Of a DNA stretch of 64,000 bases, positions 23,648 to 34,257 are shown in pieces. Below the pieces are notes generated by a model. The model saw only the letters and a list, made by a program, of their open reading frames with translations. It was not told the origin of the DNA and ran no database searches. Where the stretch lies: contig NW_025954962.1 of the NCBI RefSeq assembly GCF_022376445.1, forward strand, positions 1,116,001 to 1,180,000, in the 5' to 3' direction. Origin of the DNA: Fomitopsis serialis. Taxonomy: Eukaryota > Basidiomycota > Agaricomycetes > Polyporales > Fomitopsidaceae. The position numbers were made by a program, and so were the translations under genes. The stretch's first letter is position 1, and every line of letters starts with the position of its first letter.

Positions 23648-24522
23648 GCCATACGCAGAGAGTCGGGGCTGGTCAAACAAACAGCAATGGATGGGGGCTT
23701 AACTGAGTATCGCTACATCTCAGTCTTCCTTTCGCTTGGATCCGTTGAGACTCACAATTTGCAGCTTGAGGGGACTAGAGCGGCCAGCCTTCCGTTGTCC
23801 AAACTCGGTGCAAATGCGATACGCCGGCCACCGAGTGTCAAATGGGCCCACGCCATCACGCAGTCTCAATAGACGTCAGGCTGGCACCATTGTGAGGGTT
23901 CGGATTTCCTGACAGATCCATACCAGCTGTGGCATCTTTGCCCCTCGTATGTCGAAGGCGTCTTGACGTGCTTCGCGATGCGTGTAATCGACGGTCAGTG
24001 GTTTATTGCAGATGCCTGCGATGTCAGCGCTTCAGCAATGAACACACTTTGGGTGAGGTCTGCGTGGAATTTGATTAGTAGCCATTTGCCGGGCAAGGAG
24101 CAGTGAACACACTGATCAGGCGGTTATGGCGACAAGTTGGATTCACCGTGAGCTCAAACGTCTGTCACTATTGCCACGAATTCATCTAAGGAAGACTGAT
24201 ATATAAGTAAGACCATGTCTTCGGCTTCACTTCCAGGCTCAGAAGGTGACATGCCTACTTGGGGGATGTAGAATAGTCAGCGTGTTCCGCATGCCATCCA
24301 GTCCAGACGGTGGCAGCCACACGCAGAACAACGACAGAAGTCTTTCAGGATACATCACCGGCGGTATATTTTCAGCGGCGCACCGTCTACCTATCGCTAC
24401 AGATCGAATTATACAAGGGGTCGCAATCAAATTTCCTGCGCCGACCGTGTCGCCAAGCTCTGCCATGGCGGTCCCAGCGACCGAGTCAGACGAGGCGCGC
24501 AAAGTCGTGGCATGGCCACTCA
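23648..24522. other. Intergenic, no gene recognised
   Basis: About 875 bases between the exonuclease-like gene and biotin synthase. Short frames here have no family resemblance and no convincing intron signals. It should hold the promoter of the exonuclease-like gene. Confidence 0.4.
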
Positions 24523-26056
24523 CTAAATTGACTGGGCCTGCGTTACTGCCGACAGGTCGTCCACAAGCGCCCCGGAGTTGACTCTCGAAGTCTCCTTCCG
24601 TGCAACGCTGACCTGCTCGAAGCTGTGCATCCCTTCGAGGCCCCATCTCGCCATCATGGCTTTGTCTTCATCCCAAGGAGAGCCTGTGACATGAGATAGA
24701 GTCAGTCAGGACTGTCATGAAGGGGAACGGACCGGCGAACATACATGGTGTCGTGAGCATCTGCTCGCCGGTGAAGATGGCGTTAGCTCCGGCCATGAAG
24801 CACATCGCCTGCTTCGACTCGTCGAGAGTCTGGCGACCTGCAGCGAGTCTAATTATAGTCTGTGGCAACACTATCCTGGCAGTGGCAATCGTCCGGAGTA
24901 GCGTTTGGTAAGGGACAGACTATGAAGACGACACGGTGAGCGCCAATCACACCCATATACACAAATCGGTCACTTGCTTCGTTGTTCTCGAGCGGCGTGC
25001 CCTTTATTGGCACGAGAGCATTGACAGGGAATGACTCGGGGTGTTCTGGCATACTGAGACGGTCTCAGACAAAGTACTGTTGTTACTGAATCCACGCCCA
25101 CGTACCTGGACACCTCCCAGATCAAACCAACTCTATCCTTGTCTGTCTCGCCGAGGCCAAGAATACCGCCGGAGCACACACTGATTCCTGCCTCGCGCAC
25201 CGCCGAGATCGTGTCCAGACGCTCGTCATAGGAACGCGTGGTGATGACCTGGAGTCAACGACAGATGAGGTGCACTCAACCCCGCGGGCAGCCTGTGTGC
25301 GCACCTCGGGGTAGAACTCTCGCGACGTGTCAAGGTTGTGGTTATATGCTGTCAAGCCACTGGGCATCGTCCGTAATCAGGCAAAAAGCAGCGAGGTAGA
25401 CAGAGCCGTAGAGACGCACGCTTCCTTCAACTGTTTCGCCTGCTCAGGGGACAGCATGCCCAACGTCGTGCATACCTCCATACCCATCCCCCGGACTTCT
25501 CGTACCATGTGCAGGATCTTCTCGAAACCACGCTTGCGACCGGCCAAGTCTCTCCACGCCGCGCCCATGCAGAACCGAGTGCTTCCGTTCTCTTTAGCCT
25601 TCCGGGCGGCTTCGAGCACGGGTTCGACGTCAACAAGACGAGATGCCTTCGTGTCCGTCTGATACCGGGACGACTGCGAGCAGTACGAGCCTGCAACAAG
25701 TGTCAATCTACCTCAGCTGTCGCTGCGGAGGAGATAAAATACTCGCAATCCTCCGAGCACCCACCCGCTGTCGCACGCTATGAACTTCTGCTAGGCGGAT
25801 CAATACCGGGATGCGACGCACTTTTGATGTTCATGAGGGTACACAATTGAATCTTGCTCGGGTCATGGTGCTCTCGATGTACGGTTGCTGCTCTGAAAGT
25901 GAGATCCAGCAGCGGGCTGTCGTAAATCTTCTGGATCTCGAGCTTCGTCCAGTCATGGCGGACAGCAGAGGTGACGACACGCGCTTGAGGTGCATGGGTA
26001 GCAAGGCATCGCGCACGCAGCGCAGGAACGCGGAAAGAGTGGCGGACGTGAAGCAT
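24523..26056 (-). CDS. BIO2: Biotin synthase, mitochondrial
   Basis: Radical-SAM enzyme inserting sulfur into dethiobiotin, last step of biotin synthesis, in mitochondria. The presequence is [20 protein letters not shown] (ATG 26054-26056). Next come [20 protein letters not shown] and the split radical-SAM motif GGCSEDC / SYCSQSSRY. Further along are [116 protein letters not shown] and the end [14 protein letters not shown]. The stop TAG is at 24523-24525. The CxxxCxxC motif is restored only if the intron at 25691-25746 starts with GC (see findings). About seven introns. Confidence 0.93.
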
Positions 26057-28024
26057 GGCGTGCAGCTGCGGCGAGCGGGACGTGCAGGCGTGGTTTATGG
26101 ACGCGGGCTCTGGGGGCTAACACCGCAGGACGAGCACGGCTGGCGGAATTTGAGGGGCGATTTGCGACCGGGGTGGCCAGTCGGGTATGCTGGGGCACTG
26201 GGGACTCGAGCCGATCTCGATCTCTGATCATATCTCAAGTAATCCAATCTCACTCTGTCGTTCTGTCGTTGCTTGCCTGGCGCTTCGCCACCGACCTCCC
26301 AAACTTCTGCAGCCTGGGTAGCATGCATGCGGCACAGACATTGTCAATGTTGATATTTTTCAGGCGCTGTACGGCAACGTCACCTTAGGCGAGCTGGTCA
26401 TAACCACCTTCCATACGAAGACATAGCTTGAACTTCGTACTTTGAGGGGAGGCTGCGATGAACTGGGTGTACTTAGGTGCACTGTCGACGCTATACTAGT
26501 CAGTCGCTGATTCTCGTCTGCATAGTTCTGTTGGTATGCCCTTCAAATCCAGGTGTCGTAACGCCCGAACATCGCGGCGTAGACGAGTCACCAGCAGCGT
26601 GAATGCTCCACTGGCATGTCACAGCGGTCCAGGCCCTCCCTGACCGCCTCTCTCACGAATTCCCCATGTCGGTGGTCAGGATTTTCGCAAAATGACGCTT
26701 GGTGTTTCGACTGACGACTCTGCATACAGCCTACTCCCACTACTGCTGATTCAAGAGAATACACAAGGGAGACTCGCTTTCGCGGCATCGGGTGAATAGT
26801 CCATAATGCACTGACAGTTCGTGTGTGTCCCGCCCGCCCATGGATATAATGTTTGAATCCAGAAGGTGGGCTTGCATGTCGACTACCTCGAAACGTGTAC
26901 ATATTCGTCTTGCCGTGGAGTACGGAAGGAATGGCTTGCACCTATCTCACCCCAGAAAAGCTACGTCACGAGCGGGGTGAGTCTTCGAATGCTTGCTCCA
27001 CGGACGCGCACAACCTTGCTCACAAGTGCCACAGATAACTTACTTAGGGTGAGTTGCCCAGGCCGTAGGCGGGAAGGCGTTCCATGGGGAAGGTACAACT
27101 GTCCACATTTGTCCTACGCTCTCCCCTGCTGAATAATTCGATCACAGGTCGCCTTTGCGATTCTGATCAAGCCCTTTTCGAATTCTACACGACAGTTATA
27201 ACGTGGCGAACAACATGACATCCCATGATCGCTATGTCGTCACATCCCACTATGAGCAGACGATAGCTTGCGTTTCTATCAGCTCCGGATCCTCAGAGCG
27301 GTAAATTGTGGCTCCGATGTTCTCTAAGCCCCACACAACGTAGCAGTGGAGTGGGCAGGTAATCTAGTGCCGTTTCAGCCTACCCCAGCTTTCGTATGCC
27401 CAAGACAAGGCAAGTGGATGGTCTTGCCGCTGTTATTCTTGGGCTCCAAATAAAATAAGCATAGGTCTCCGTATCGGATTCTGCAGACTGTGTCAACTGC
27501 GTCACAGAGCATCTAGGGGACAGTGGTCCTGCGGTCCTCCGCGGACATGTAGGTAAGTTATGAATGAATCGGTTGATCGGGGATGTCCAATGGCTGACAT
27601 ACTAATGCGCGACTTACCCTCCTTTAGGACTATCGCGGGCGAGTTGACGTTGATTCGCGAAGAACGTTTTAATGCACGTTGAAGATATTCAGTTACGGCG
27701 TGGCGAATGCGCAACGTTTCGGCGTGGCACCGATATCTACCCCATTCTCGTACGGACAACGTCACTGCACCACTCTTCGGGCGAGTACAGCGAAGACACT
27801 TCGTTTCGCTCGCATCGTGAGCTGACACGCGGCATGCATATATATAGGGCTGCCAGTGATAGAAATACAGTATGCGAGTCACGGCCTTTTATAAGTAAGG
27901 TCCATGAATATGCTTGTGTCCAGATATGATGATGGTATGAATATCTCGTACAGCCAGAACAAGGGAAAGACAATGACGCAGCAGACATCCGAGTTATGGC
28001 ATCGTGATGCAAGGTATAGCCGTA
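26057..28024. other. Two-kilobase gene-poor stretch
   Basis: No gene family is recognisable on either strand. The longest frame (27502-27882, minus) has an unusual amino-acid mix rich in Cys, Arg and His. It has no homologous feel and lacks supporting introns. A TATA-like tatatatag occurs near 27838. The left end must contain the biotin synthase promoter. Confidence 0.4.
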
Positions 28025-28446
28025 TTAAGCACGGCGGTTAAGGAAGCTCCTGCGCTGAATGCGTGTCAATTTCGGTACGAACAATTCATAGCGTGGTTCG
28101 CCGCTGACCTTCGTCGTCTCAGACGCTGCCCGCAGCGATAGCGCGGCCTTCATGATTTCCGCCACTGAAGGACCTTGAAGCGTAGTCGATTGACTGTATA
28201 CCTGCGACAGCGTTCGTCATCCGGGGTCAAACACCGCGCGAGTAAATGAATCTGACCTTGGGATGATCGAGGTGACTTGTCCTTCGGCGGAGACGTTCGG
28301 CGGGAGGCATCTTTCGCCTTCTCACTGTTCATAGCCTGGCGGGCGACATCCCATTGCCGGGATGTATACTCAGCCAGTTCGCGCGAGTATCGTTGCTTCT
28401 GGGTCTCCACGGAGTGCGTGTCTCGATAGGTGGCTGTGGCGGTCAT
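28025..28446 (-). CDS. Small uncharacterised protein, two exons
   Basis: Family not recognised. The ATG at 28444-28446 gives MTATATYRDTHSVETQKQRY followed by a helical, charged segment (SRELAEYTSRQWDVARQAMN) and a Lys/Ser/Pro linker. A short intron around 28190-28235 is needed; its exact ends are uncertain (a 41-base GTGTTT...ACAG or a neighbouring pair). The second exon reads STTLQGPSVAEIMKAALSLR, then ETTKVSGEPRYELFVPKLTR, ending in TAA at 28025-28027. Total about 120 residues. The second exon looks like real protein sequence. The gene is isolated between two gene-poor gaps and could be lineage-specific. Confidence 0.5.
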
Positions 28447-29269
28447 GGCGGGATGGAGAGTGCGCGGCGGCAGGCGAGAAGTAACGGTGGAACGGGAAAA
28501 AGCCCTTGCCAGAGGGATCGTGTCGGGGTAGACTATATAGTCGCCTGCGAATTGATGATGTTATGCTGCCTCCGCTCCGTTTCTCCAGGCGACATACTCC
28601 ACGTCTGTCCACTGACGCCATGCTCCATATGCGGCAGGTTTTCAAGATCACAGTGCGGGGTTTCATCTCGTGGCGCGCGCGTCCCGCCACATCGGTGGGC
28701 CGCGGCGGCCGAATTGTCGGATGCCTCACTCCCAGGTACTGCAGTAATGAGGCATGTAATGCGCGTCGCAGAAAGGACTACTAGTTCTGTCTGTGCGAGG
28801 AAGTGTGTTCATCCTTCTTTTGATCAGCCATCATCACTCCTCGCAATTAATATTGATGAAGTTATCGTAGTCGATTCAGGATTTGCTCCCGCAGTAGTAG
28901 TAGTCCCAAACCAGCTTTGTTATGCATCGAACGACAGCGTACATAGATATGAATATACAAATGGACAACAATGCGACAATGCGAAGGAAAATGCGAGGCA
29001 CCAGAATTACAAAGTCCCTATGCTACGTAGTGTTCGCGACACTAATGATATGTAAAGCTACAGTGAACCAGCCATGGAAACAGCGACTATTGACACAGAT
29101 GACCGAGCATGCAAGTGCGCGATGGTAAGGTATATGTGGAATGCACGTTGATCGTCCTCGTTGTATCTTCATGATAGGCATTCTTGCAAGCGCGGGCTAG
29201 CCGCGTCGATGCGGTCGTGGAGAATGTCGAAAGGAGTGTGAGGACAATCGTTTTGGATGTCTGATGCGC
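28447..29269. other. Intergenic, no gene recognised
   Basis: About 820 bases between the small gene and the 3' end of the BTG/Tob gene. Open frames are overlapping shadows. No repeat or RNA is visible. Confidence 0.4.
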
Positions 29270-30256
29270 TTACGCGCGGGAAGAGCGCCAGTTGGAGCTC
29301 CAGGCCTTCGTCCTGGGGGCAGCGGGCGCTGGCTTGGCCTGAGGAGCAGGGCGCCCCCCACCGAGCATGACACCGCCAGTCAAGACGGTGGTCTTGCCTC
29401 CGTCATAGTTCGTGACGTCCGTCTTGGACGTGTCAATGAAGACCCGCGCCTGCCTTGCCTTCTCGCGACGAGAGAGCGTGGCCTTGGACTTCTCCTGCTC
29501 CGGAGATAAAGACACGGTGGTGGCGGAGCTGAACGACGCAGCGCTGCCGTTGGAGAAGAAGGAGAAGCCCGAGCTGGAGCTGGAAGAGCTGGAGCGAGAG
29601 TGCATGGACGTGGCCGAACAGACGGAGTCAGGGGAGGACGTCTTGGAGCGAGCGGGGACGGGGACGTTGGGGAACTGCGTGAGGATCGGCGTCAACCAAG
29701 TAGGCTCTCGGACTTCGTCCGCGATCATAGCAAAGAGCTGCTCGTCTTCGTCTTCGTCTGTCTCGAGGAGCTGCTGCGCGAGCGTCTTGTTCGGAGACGG
29801 CGTGGAAATCGCAGCAGGCTGACGGCGCGCCTCGGCCTTGCCCTCCTTCACGAGGTCTTCGGACCAGACAGTGAAGTACTTGCTCACTTTGCCCGTTTCC
29901 CAGTTGCCGAAGCGAACTGAGATGCAGCCGGGGTCAATGAAGAGGTCGAACTCGATACCGCCGAGGAGGGCGATCCACTCCGTCCACTCCACCTTCGCGC
30001 TCTTGCAAGCGTTGTAGATGGAACGAGGAGGGACGGCGTGGGGAGAGAGCGTGAGGCAACGGCGACCGGACCCGCGGAGAGGCTCGGTAGGGACCCAAGA
30101 GGACGCGAACTGGGAGGTGAGGTTCGCCTCGAGTGCAAGCTGGAGCTTGATAATGGCCGTGGCGGAGTAACGTACGATTAGGGGGCGGGTAAGGTAAGCG
30201 ATCGCCTGTGCGAGGGTGACGGAGAGGGTGCCAAACGTGGTGGTGGAAGCGGCCAT
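29270..30256 (-). CDS. BTG/Tob-family antiproliferative protein
   Basis: Members of the BTG/Tob family bind the CCR4-NOT deadenylase (Caf1) and slow cell growth. The N-terminal ~118 residues match the domain: LSVTLAQAIAYLTRPLIVRY, then WVPTEPLRGSGRRCLTLSPH, IYNACKSAKVEWTEWIALLG and EFDLFIDPGCISVRFGN. The conserved GSGxRC box is clear. The remaining ~210 residues are low complexity: an acidic patch TDEDEDEQLFAMIADEVRE, a run of serines, and a Gly/Pro/Ala-rich tail ending SSNWRSSRA. It is one uninterrupted 328-codon frame in a window where nearly all other genes have introns. The start ATG is at 30254-30256, and the surrounding frames on the plus strand are shadows. Confidence 0.87.
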   Translation of the reverse strand: MAASTTTFGTLSVTLAQAIAYLTRPLIVRYSATAIIKLQLALEANLTSQFASSWVPTEPLRGSGRRCLTLSPHAVPPRSIYNACKSAKVEWTEWIALLGGIEFDLFIDPGCISVRFGNWETGKVSKYFTVWSEDLVKEGKAEARRQPAAISTPSPNKTLAQQLLETDEDEDEQLFAMIADEVREPTWLTPILTQFPNVPVPARSKTSSPDSVCSATSMHSRSSSSSSSSGFSFFSNGSAASFSSATTVSLSPEQEKSKATLSRREKARQARVFIDTSKTDVTNYDGGKTTVLTGGVMLGGGRPAPQAKPAPAAPRTKAWSSNWRSSRA

Positions 30257-31691
30257 GGCGATGAGAGACGTTGTATCAGGCGTTATGTGGTTAAAAGAAA
30301 GGCGGTAGTTGACGAGAGCGAGTGAAGGTGCGTTGCGAGGTGGATCGACCTGCGATGGGGTTGCGGTAGAGGCTCGCTGAAACTGAGACGTGAAGGGGTA
30401 TGCGATAGAGTGGCTGATGAGGCGTGCAGATGGAGTCGTGTAGGGCGACGAGTGTCGATGGATGCGACAAGTTTAACGAAAGGTCTAGACCGGTGGGAAA
30501 TCAGCTCGGGCACAAGGGGGCCCACAGGGGGCGATGCTCACCTAACAAGAGGCTGGTCTGGGACTAACGAGAGGAGGATGCAGTGGGAACCAAGTCCTGG
30601 GTTGGTGGAAGTAGGGCGACGGCGGGGCATTACTTATAATGAACGCGGGTCGGCTGGGGCGTCTAGGCAGAACAATGGCGACGATAGCGGCGGTGCGGGC
30701 GTAGCCAAGCGAGAACAAAAGACGGCCTTGTAACAAAAACGACTTGTGCACGCTTCCCAAACAGCTGCCTTATTCGGACACAATGACTGCCCGCTTCGCT
30801 GTTTCACCCCACGTGGCCTGTCTTGCTCGGCAACTGCCATTATGCTGTTCACGCCCCCTTCACACTCGTAATAGGCACACAGAAGCCATCTGGCCTCGTC
30901 TACGCCGTAGTCTCTCTGATGGGCTCAGCTCTCCATTATTATCCTCCATATCCGCCCACGTCTTCCGCCGTCCCGCTGCATGCGACACCGTATTGCCAAG
31001 GCGCGACTGAGCGATACTTCCGTGAAGGGCTTTGACAATGCGCGGCGCCACCCCCTTTGAGTCAACTTGTGGCATCTTGTCGATGCCGAAGTGGTTGTCT
31101 CGCAAATACGTACGTCCGCGCGTTTCGTCCGCGCTCAAACCAGTGAGTACCATTGTAGATGGATATATATATATATATATATATACATGACCGAGGCGCA
31201 TTCGTATGTTTTGATTGCAGAGCGCATCGACAAGTAGGCAGCGCTGCAGCCCCAAACCGTCTCCTGCGGCATCCGCAAAAGGTTATTCACCGTATTGCCG
31301 GCGAGATGGTAGCGTTGAGTAGCCGCTTCTGTCAAGCTTCATGCCCTATTCACAACGGATGAGTCACTGCGAGTTATATACATATGTAGTTCTTACCCGT
31401 CGAGGGCGACTGAAGTAATACCGAGTGCTTGAGGCCGTCGTGAACGAGTAGAGAGCTTTGGACAAAGCAGAGAGGTCGTGTGCAACCTGATCGGAACCGA
31501 TCTGAACCGCGTTAGTCACATCGAGTCGGTTCAGCCACCCTCGGAGAATTGGAACTCCGCTGAACTCAAGCCATGCCCTTGAACCTTATTAGAATCCCTC
31601 ATCCACGCCCGGTCGACGACTCAGCGTCCCTCAAAACTTCGCCCTACTCGGTGCCGTCCCTTGTGTCCTTCCACTCGCTACATACTCAAAA
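30257..31691. other. Intergenic between BTG/Tob and RPS27, with an AT microsatellite
   Basis: Divergent region holding both promoters. The first 500 bases upstream of the BTG gene are purine-rich on the plus strand. A TATA-like stretch (minus CATTATAAG) lies near 30630. No convincing gene. Frames that cross the AT repeat encode artificial Tyr-Ile runs. Confidence 0.45.
31163..31185. repeat. AT dinucleotide microsatellite
   Basis: Twenty-three bases of alternating A and T, flanked by ggat-g and ca-tga. It lies in the intergenic region between the BTG/Tob and RPS27 genes. Confidence 0.9.
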
Positions 31692-32118
31692 ATGGTGAGC
31701 ACTGCTTCGCAGTCTGATAGCTAGCAGTCTGATTGTGATGCCCCGCAACGAAAGACTCTCGCCGTCGATCTCCTCAACCCCCTCCCCGAGACTGAGAAGA
31801 GGAGCCACAAGCTCAAGCGTCTTGTGCAGTCCCCTAACTCGTATTTCATGGACGTTAAGTGCCCTGGTGAGTGCAGTGCTATGATCATAACGCATCGCAT
31901 CATGCTCATACCCTGCCTCTACTAGGCTGCTTTGCGATCACGACTGTCTTCTCGCATGCGCAAACCGTCGTTCTCTGCGGCGCATGCGCAAGTGTGCTCT
32001 GCCAGCCTACTGGTGGTAAGGCACGGCTGACGGAAGGTATGTACTTAACCAGTTGACTCATTTACGTATTGCCTGATCATATCCTTTTGCAGGGAGCTCG
32101 TACCGGAGGAAGAACTAA
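31692..32118 (+). CDS. RPS27: 40S ribosomal protein S27 (eS27)
   Basis: Small-subunit ribosomal protein with a C4 zinc finger. The ATG at 31692-31694 is directly followed by GTGAGC, so exon 1 codes only the start Met. A 60-base intron (31695-31754) leads to exon 2 at 31755-31866: [20 protein letters not shown] then [17 protein letters not shown]. The zinc finger is completed after further introns: [20 protein letters not shown] with the second C-x2-C pair, then [19 protein letters not shown]. The stop TAA is at 32116-32118. The product is about 83 residues, the family's length. It is convergent with the thioesterase gene. Confidence 0.95.
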
Positions 32119-32460
32119 GTTGTCTTTCGCTTCCTTGTCACCTCTGTATCGCACTACCACGTAGCATCTGCGCCCACAGTATCGATATCATCATGCTTTC
32201 GTCACGCTTCGCTACACTCGACTCCGCGTCGTGTACTCTCACAGTAAAATCGCTTCCTCACTATGCTGCTGTGCGTGTGGGAGCCATGCGGGACGAAGGT
32301 TAAGTAACCAATATTCTAGTCATCCATGTCATGCGATGTATGATCCAAGCTCACTATGCACTTATATTCCGCTCCTGTATTAGATAAACTGTCCCTCGGT
32401 CACGTAAGCTACGGTCTAAGGTTGAACTGAACATGAGTGTGTTATCCATATGTTCCCGAG
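32119..32460. other. Convergent 3' region between RPS27 and thioesterase
   Basis: About 340 bases separating two stop codons of convergent genes. It should hold both 3' ends. No gene seen. Confidence 0.5.
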
Positions 32461-33899
32461 CTAGATCTTCGACTTGATATTGTGCGGTTGTTGTGCAGCA
32501 CCGTCCCCTCTAGCGCGAACGACGCCTTCTTGAGAGGCGACTGCAATCAACGTTCCACTACGGCTGTACATCTGCGTGGATGTGTCAGTCTTCCAGTACT
32601 GTTTGACACCTATGACTCACTCTGCCATGCACAACTCCCCGACCGTTGCCAGCCCGTGGCGACTCGACCTGCAAAGGACGATGTCAGATTGCCGACGTCG
32701 TGTGAAGCGCGTAGACAAATACCACGTAGAGGATCCAATCACCACAGTCAAAAGAATTGCTGGTAGGCCAGATTGAATGAATACGACGTGTGTCAACACA
32801 TGGCCGCGACTTACTCGTAAAACCACATGGTGTGATCCAAGGAGATCTGAATTAAAGTATTGAGTCTAGGTACCGGACCAGGACGGCCGCGGAACTAATC
32901 ACCAGCATATTGAGTTGCTTGGGACCCTCAGTGTGTGAATTCAGACCCAGTGTACGTCGCACGACCCCGACGCTGTGCAGAAGATACCATCAGTGACAGT
33001 ACAACACACCACGGAGTATGGGACTGACAATTGAGAATCTGATATATAGGCCAGGATACACTGCGACGTCTCAGCACACACTGACCACAGACACAACAAT
33101 AGGACCTCACCTTCTGGAAAGGGGCGTCATACTTCGGGATATTCCTCGCCTTGAACCACCACATATAAACAGTAGCACCGTCAGACGCGTTGGTAATACC
33201 CGCTGTTTTGACTCCCATTGGGCTCTTCCTACGCTCCTGCAAGAAGCGCATGAGGAGAAGCACCTTTCAGTACACGAAAGTCATGCCTGTATGTATTCCT
33301 CCGCATACACTCTGAGCCTGGGGTCCAGATCTTTGCGAAGAAGCATGCGTTCGTAGTATTCTTGTACATCTTCGCAATTCTCCGGATTCGGTACGTTGGG
33401 AGGCATGGGCCATTGATGGACAGGCTGCCCACGCTCAGGCCTTTGGAACGAACAGAGCATCACGAATACGGTGCGGCCGCGCTGAACGGCACTGACCGTC
33501 CGTGTCACGTACGAGCGGCCATCACGTACTCGCACCACCTGGTAGATGATCGGAATGGCTGGCGACACGCCCAGCAGGAAATAGCACTAATGGCACGTTA
33601 TGTCGAGGTCGTTTGTGAAGGACAAGATGGTACCTACGTGCAAAGACTTCAAGCTAACTGAGCCTCCTGCATGCACGTACTATAGGGGAGGCTCCACTCA
33701 CATGCAGAGCGTAATCCGGAGACACACAGTTCGTAGCCGACACGAGGGCCTGCGAGATGACCTGTCCACCGTAGACTCCTCTAGAGCGAATCGGAAGCCA
33801 TAGTGACTTGGAGCGGAAGAGGTTGGTGTCGAGCTGCTCTACCTCCAAGGAGGTGGATATCTGCTCGTGTTCCTCCTGTCGGTTGTTTACTTCGGCCAT
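32461..33899 (-). CDS. Acyl-CoA thioesterase II (TesB / peroxisomal Tes1 type)
   Basis: Hydrolyses acyl-CoA to free fatty acid and CoA; a double hot-dog fold enzyme. The N-terminal half reads LEVEQLDTNLFRSKSLWLPI and RGVYGGQVISQALVSATNCV, then CYFLLGVSPAIPIIYQVVRV and RDGRSYVTRTVSAVQRGRTV. The second hot-dog gives YMWWFKARNIPKYDAPFQK and CILAYISDSQLL. Small 3' exons give LGLNSHTEGPKQLNML, ISLDHTMWFYE, NSFDCGDWILY, VESPRAGNGRGVVHGR and MYSRSGTLIAVASQEGVVR. The C-terminal tripeptide is SKI, a variant of the SKL peroxisomal signal. The start ATG is at 33897-33899 and the stop TAG at 32461-32463. Roughly nine introns. Confidence 0.88.
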
Positions 33900-34257
33900 G
33901 GATGCAGAGTCCTAATGGTGAAAAGAGCAACGGCCACGACCAGCAACGACAGTGAGAATGACCCGCTTTTACATCCACTGTCGGTGGCATCCAGACGACC
34001 GGCGCGCCGGACTACGATGGCAGAATCAGACGCGCTGTGTCCAATATGCGGCTACGCCGGGTCAGTTTTCGTAGCCGGACGCAGCAGCCACCCCCGCACT
34101 CGGGATTGTCTCGGTGTGCTGTCCCATCCCCGAGGCGTTCGATATGATGTACACAAGCAGTAAGTATGCCAGCTGCAGTCTCACGAAGCGTAGTACATAG
34201 GGCGCCCCAAGTCCAATCCTCCTTGACGCGATTCATGGAATACATGGTGCTATCCCG
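33900..34257. other. Intergenic upstream of thioesterase
   Basis: About 360 bases. Contains the thioesterase promoter and the 3' flank of RAD14. Short frames here have no family resemblance. Confidence 0.4.

Noticed and set aside
27502..27882. 127-codon minus-strand frame with a nearby TATA-like sequence
   Set aside because: No family resemblance; no supporting splice sites or neighbouring coding exons.
30860..31255. Minus-strand frame containing a Tyr-Ile run
   Set aside because: The run is just the AT microsatellite at 31163-31185 translated.
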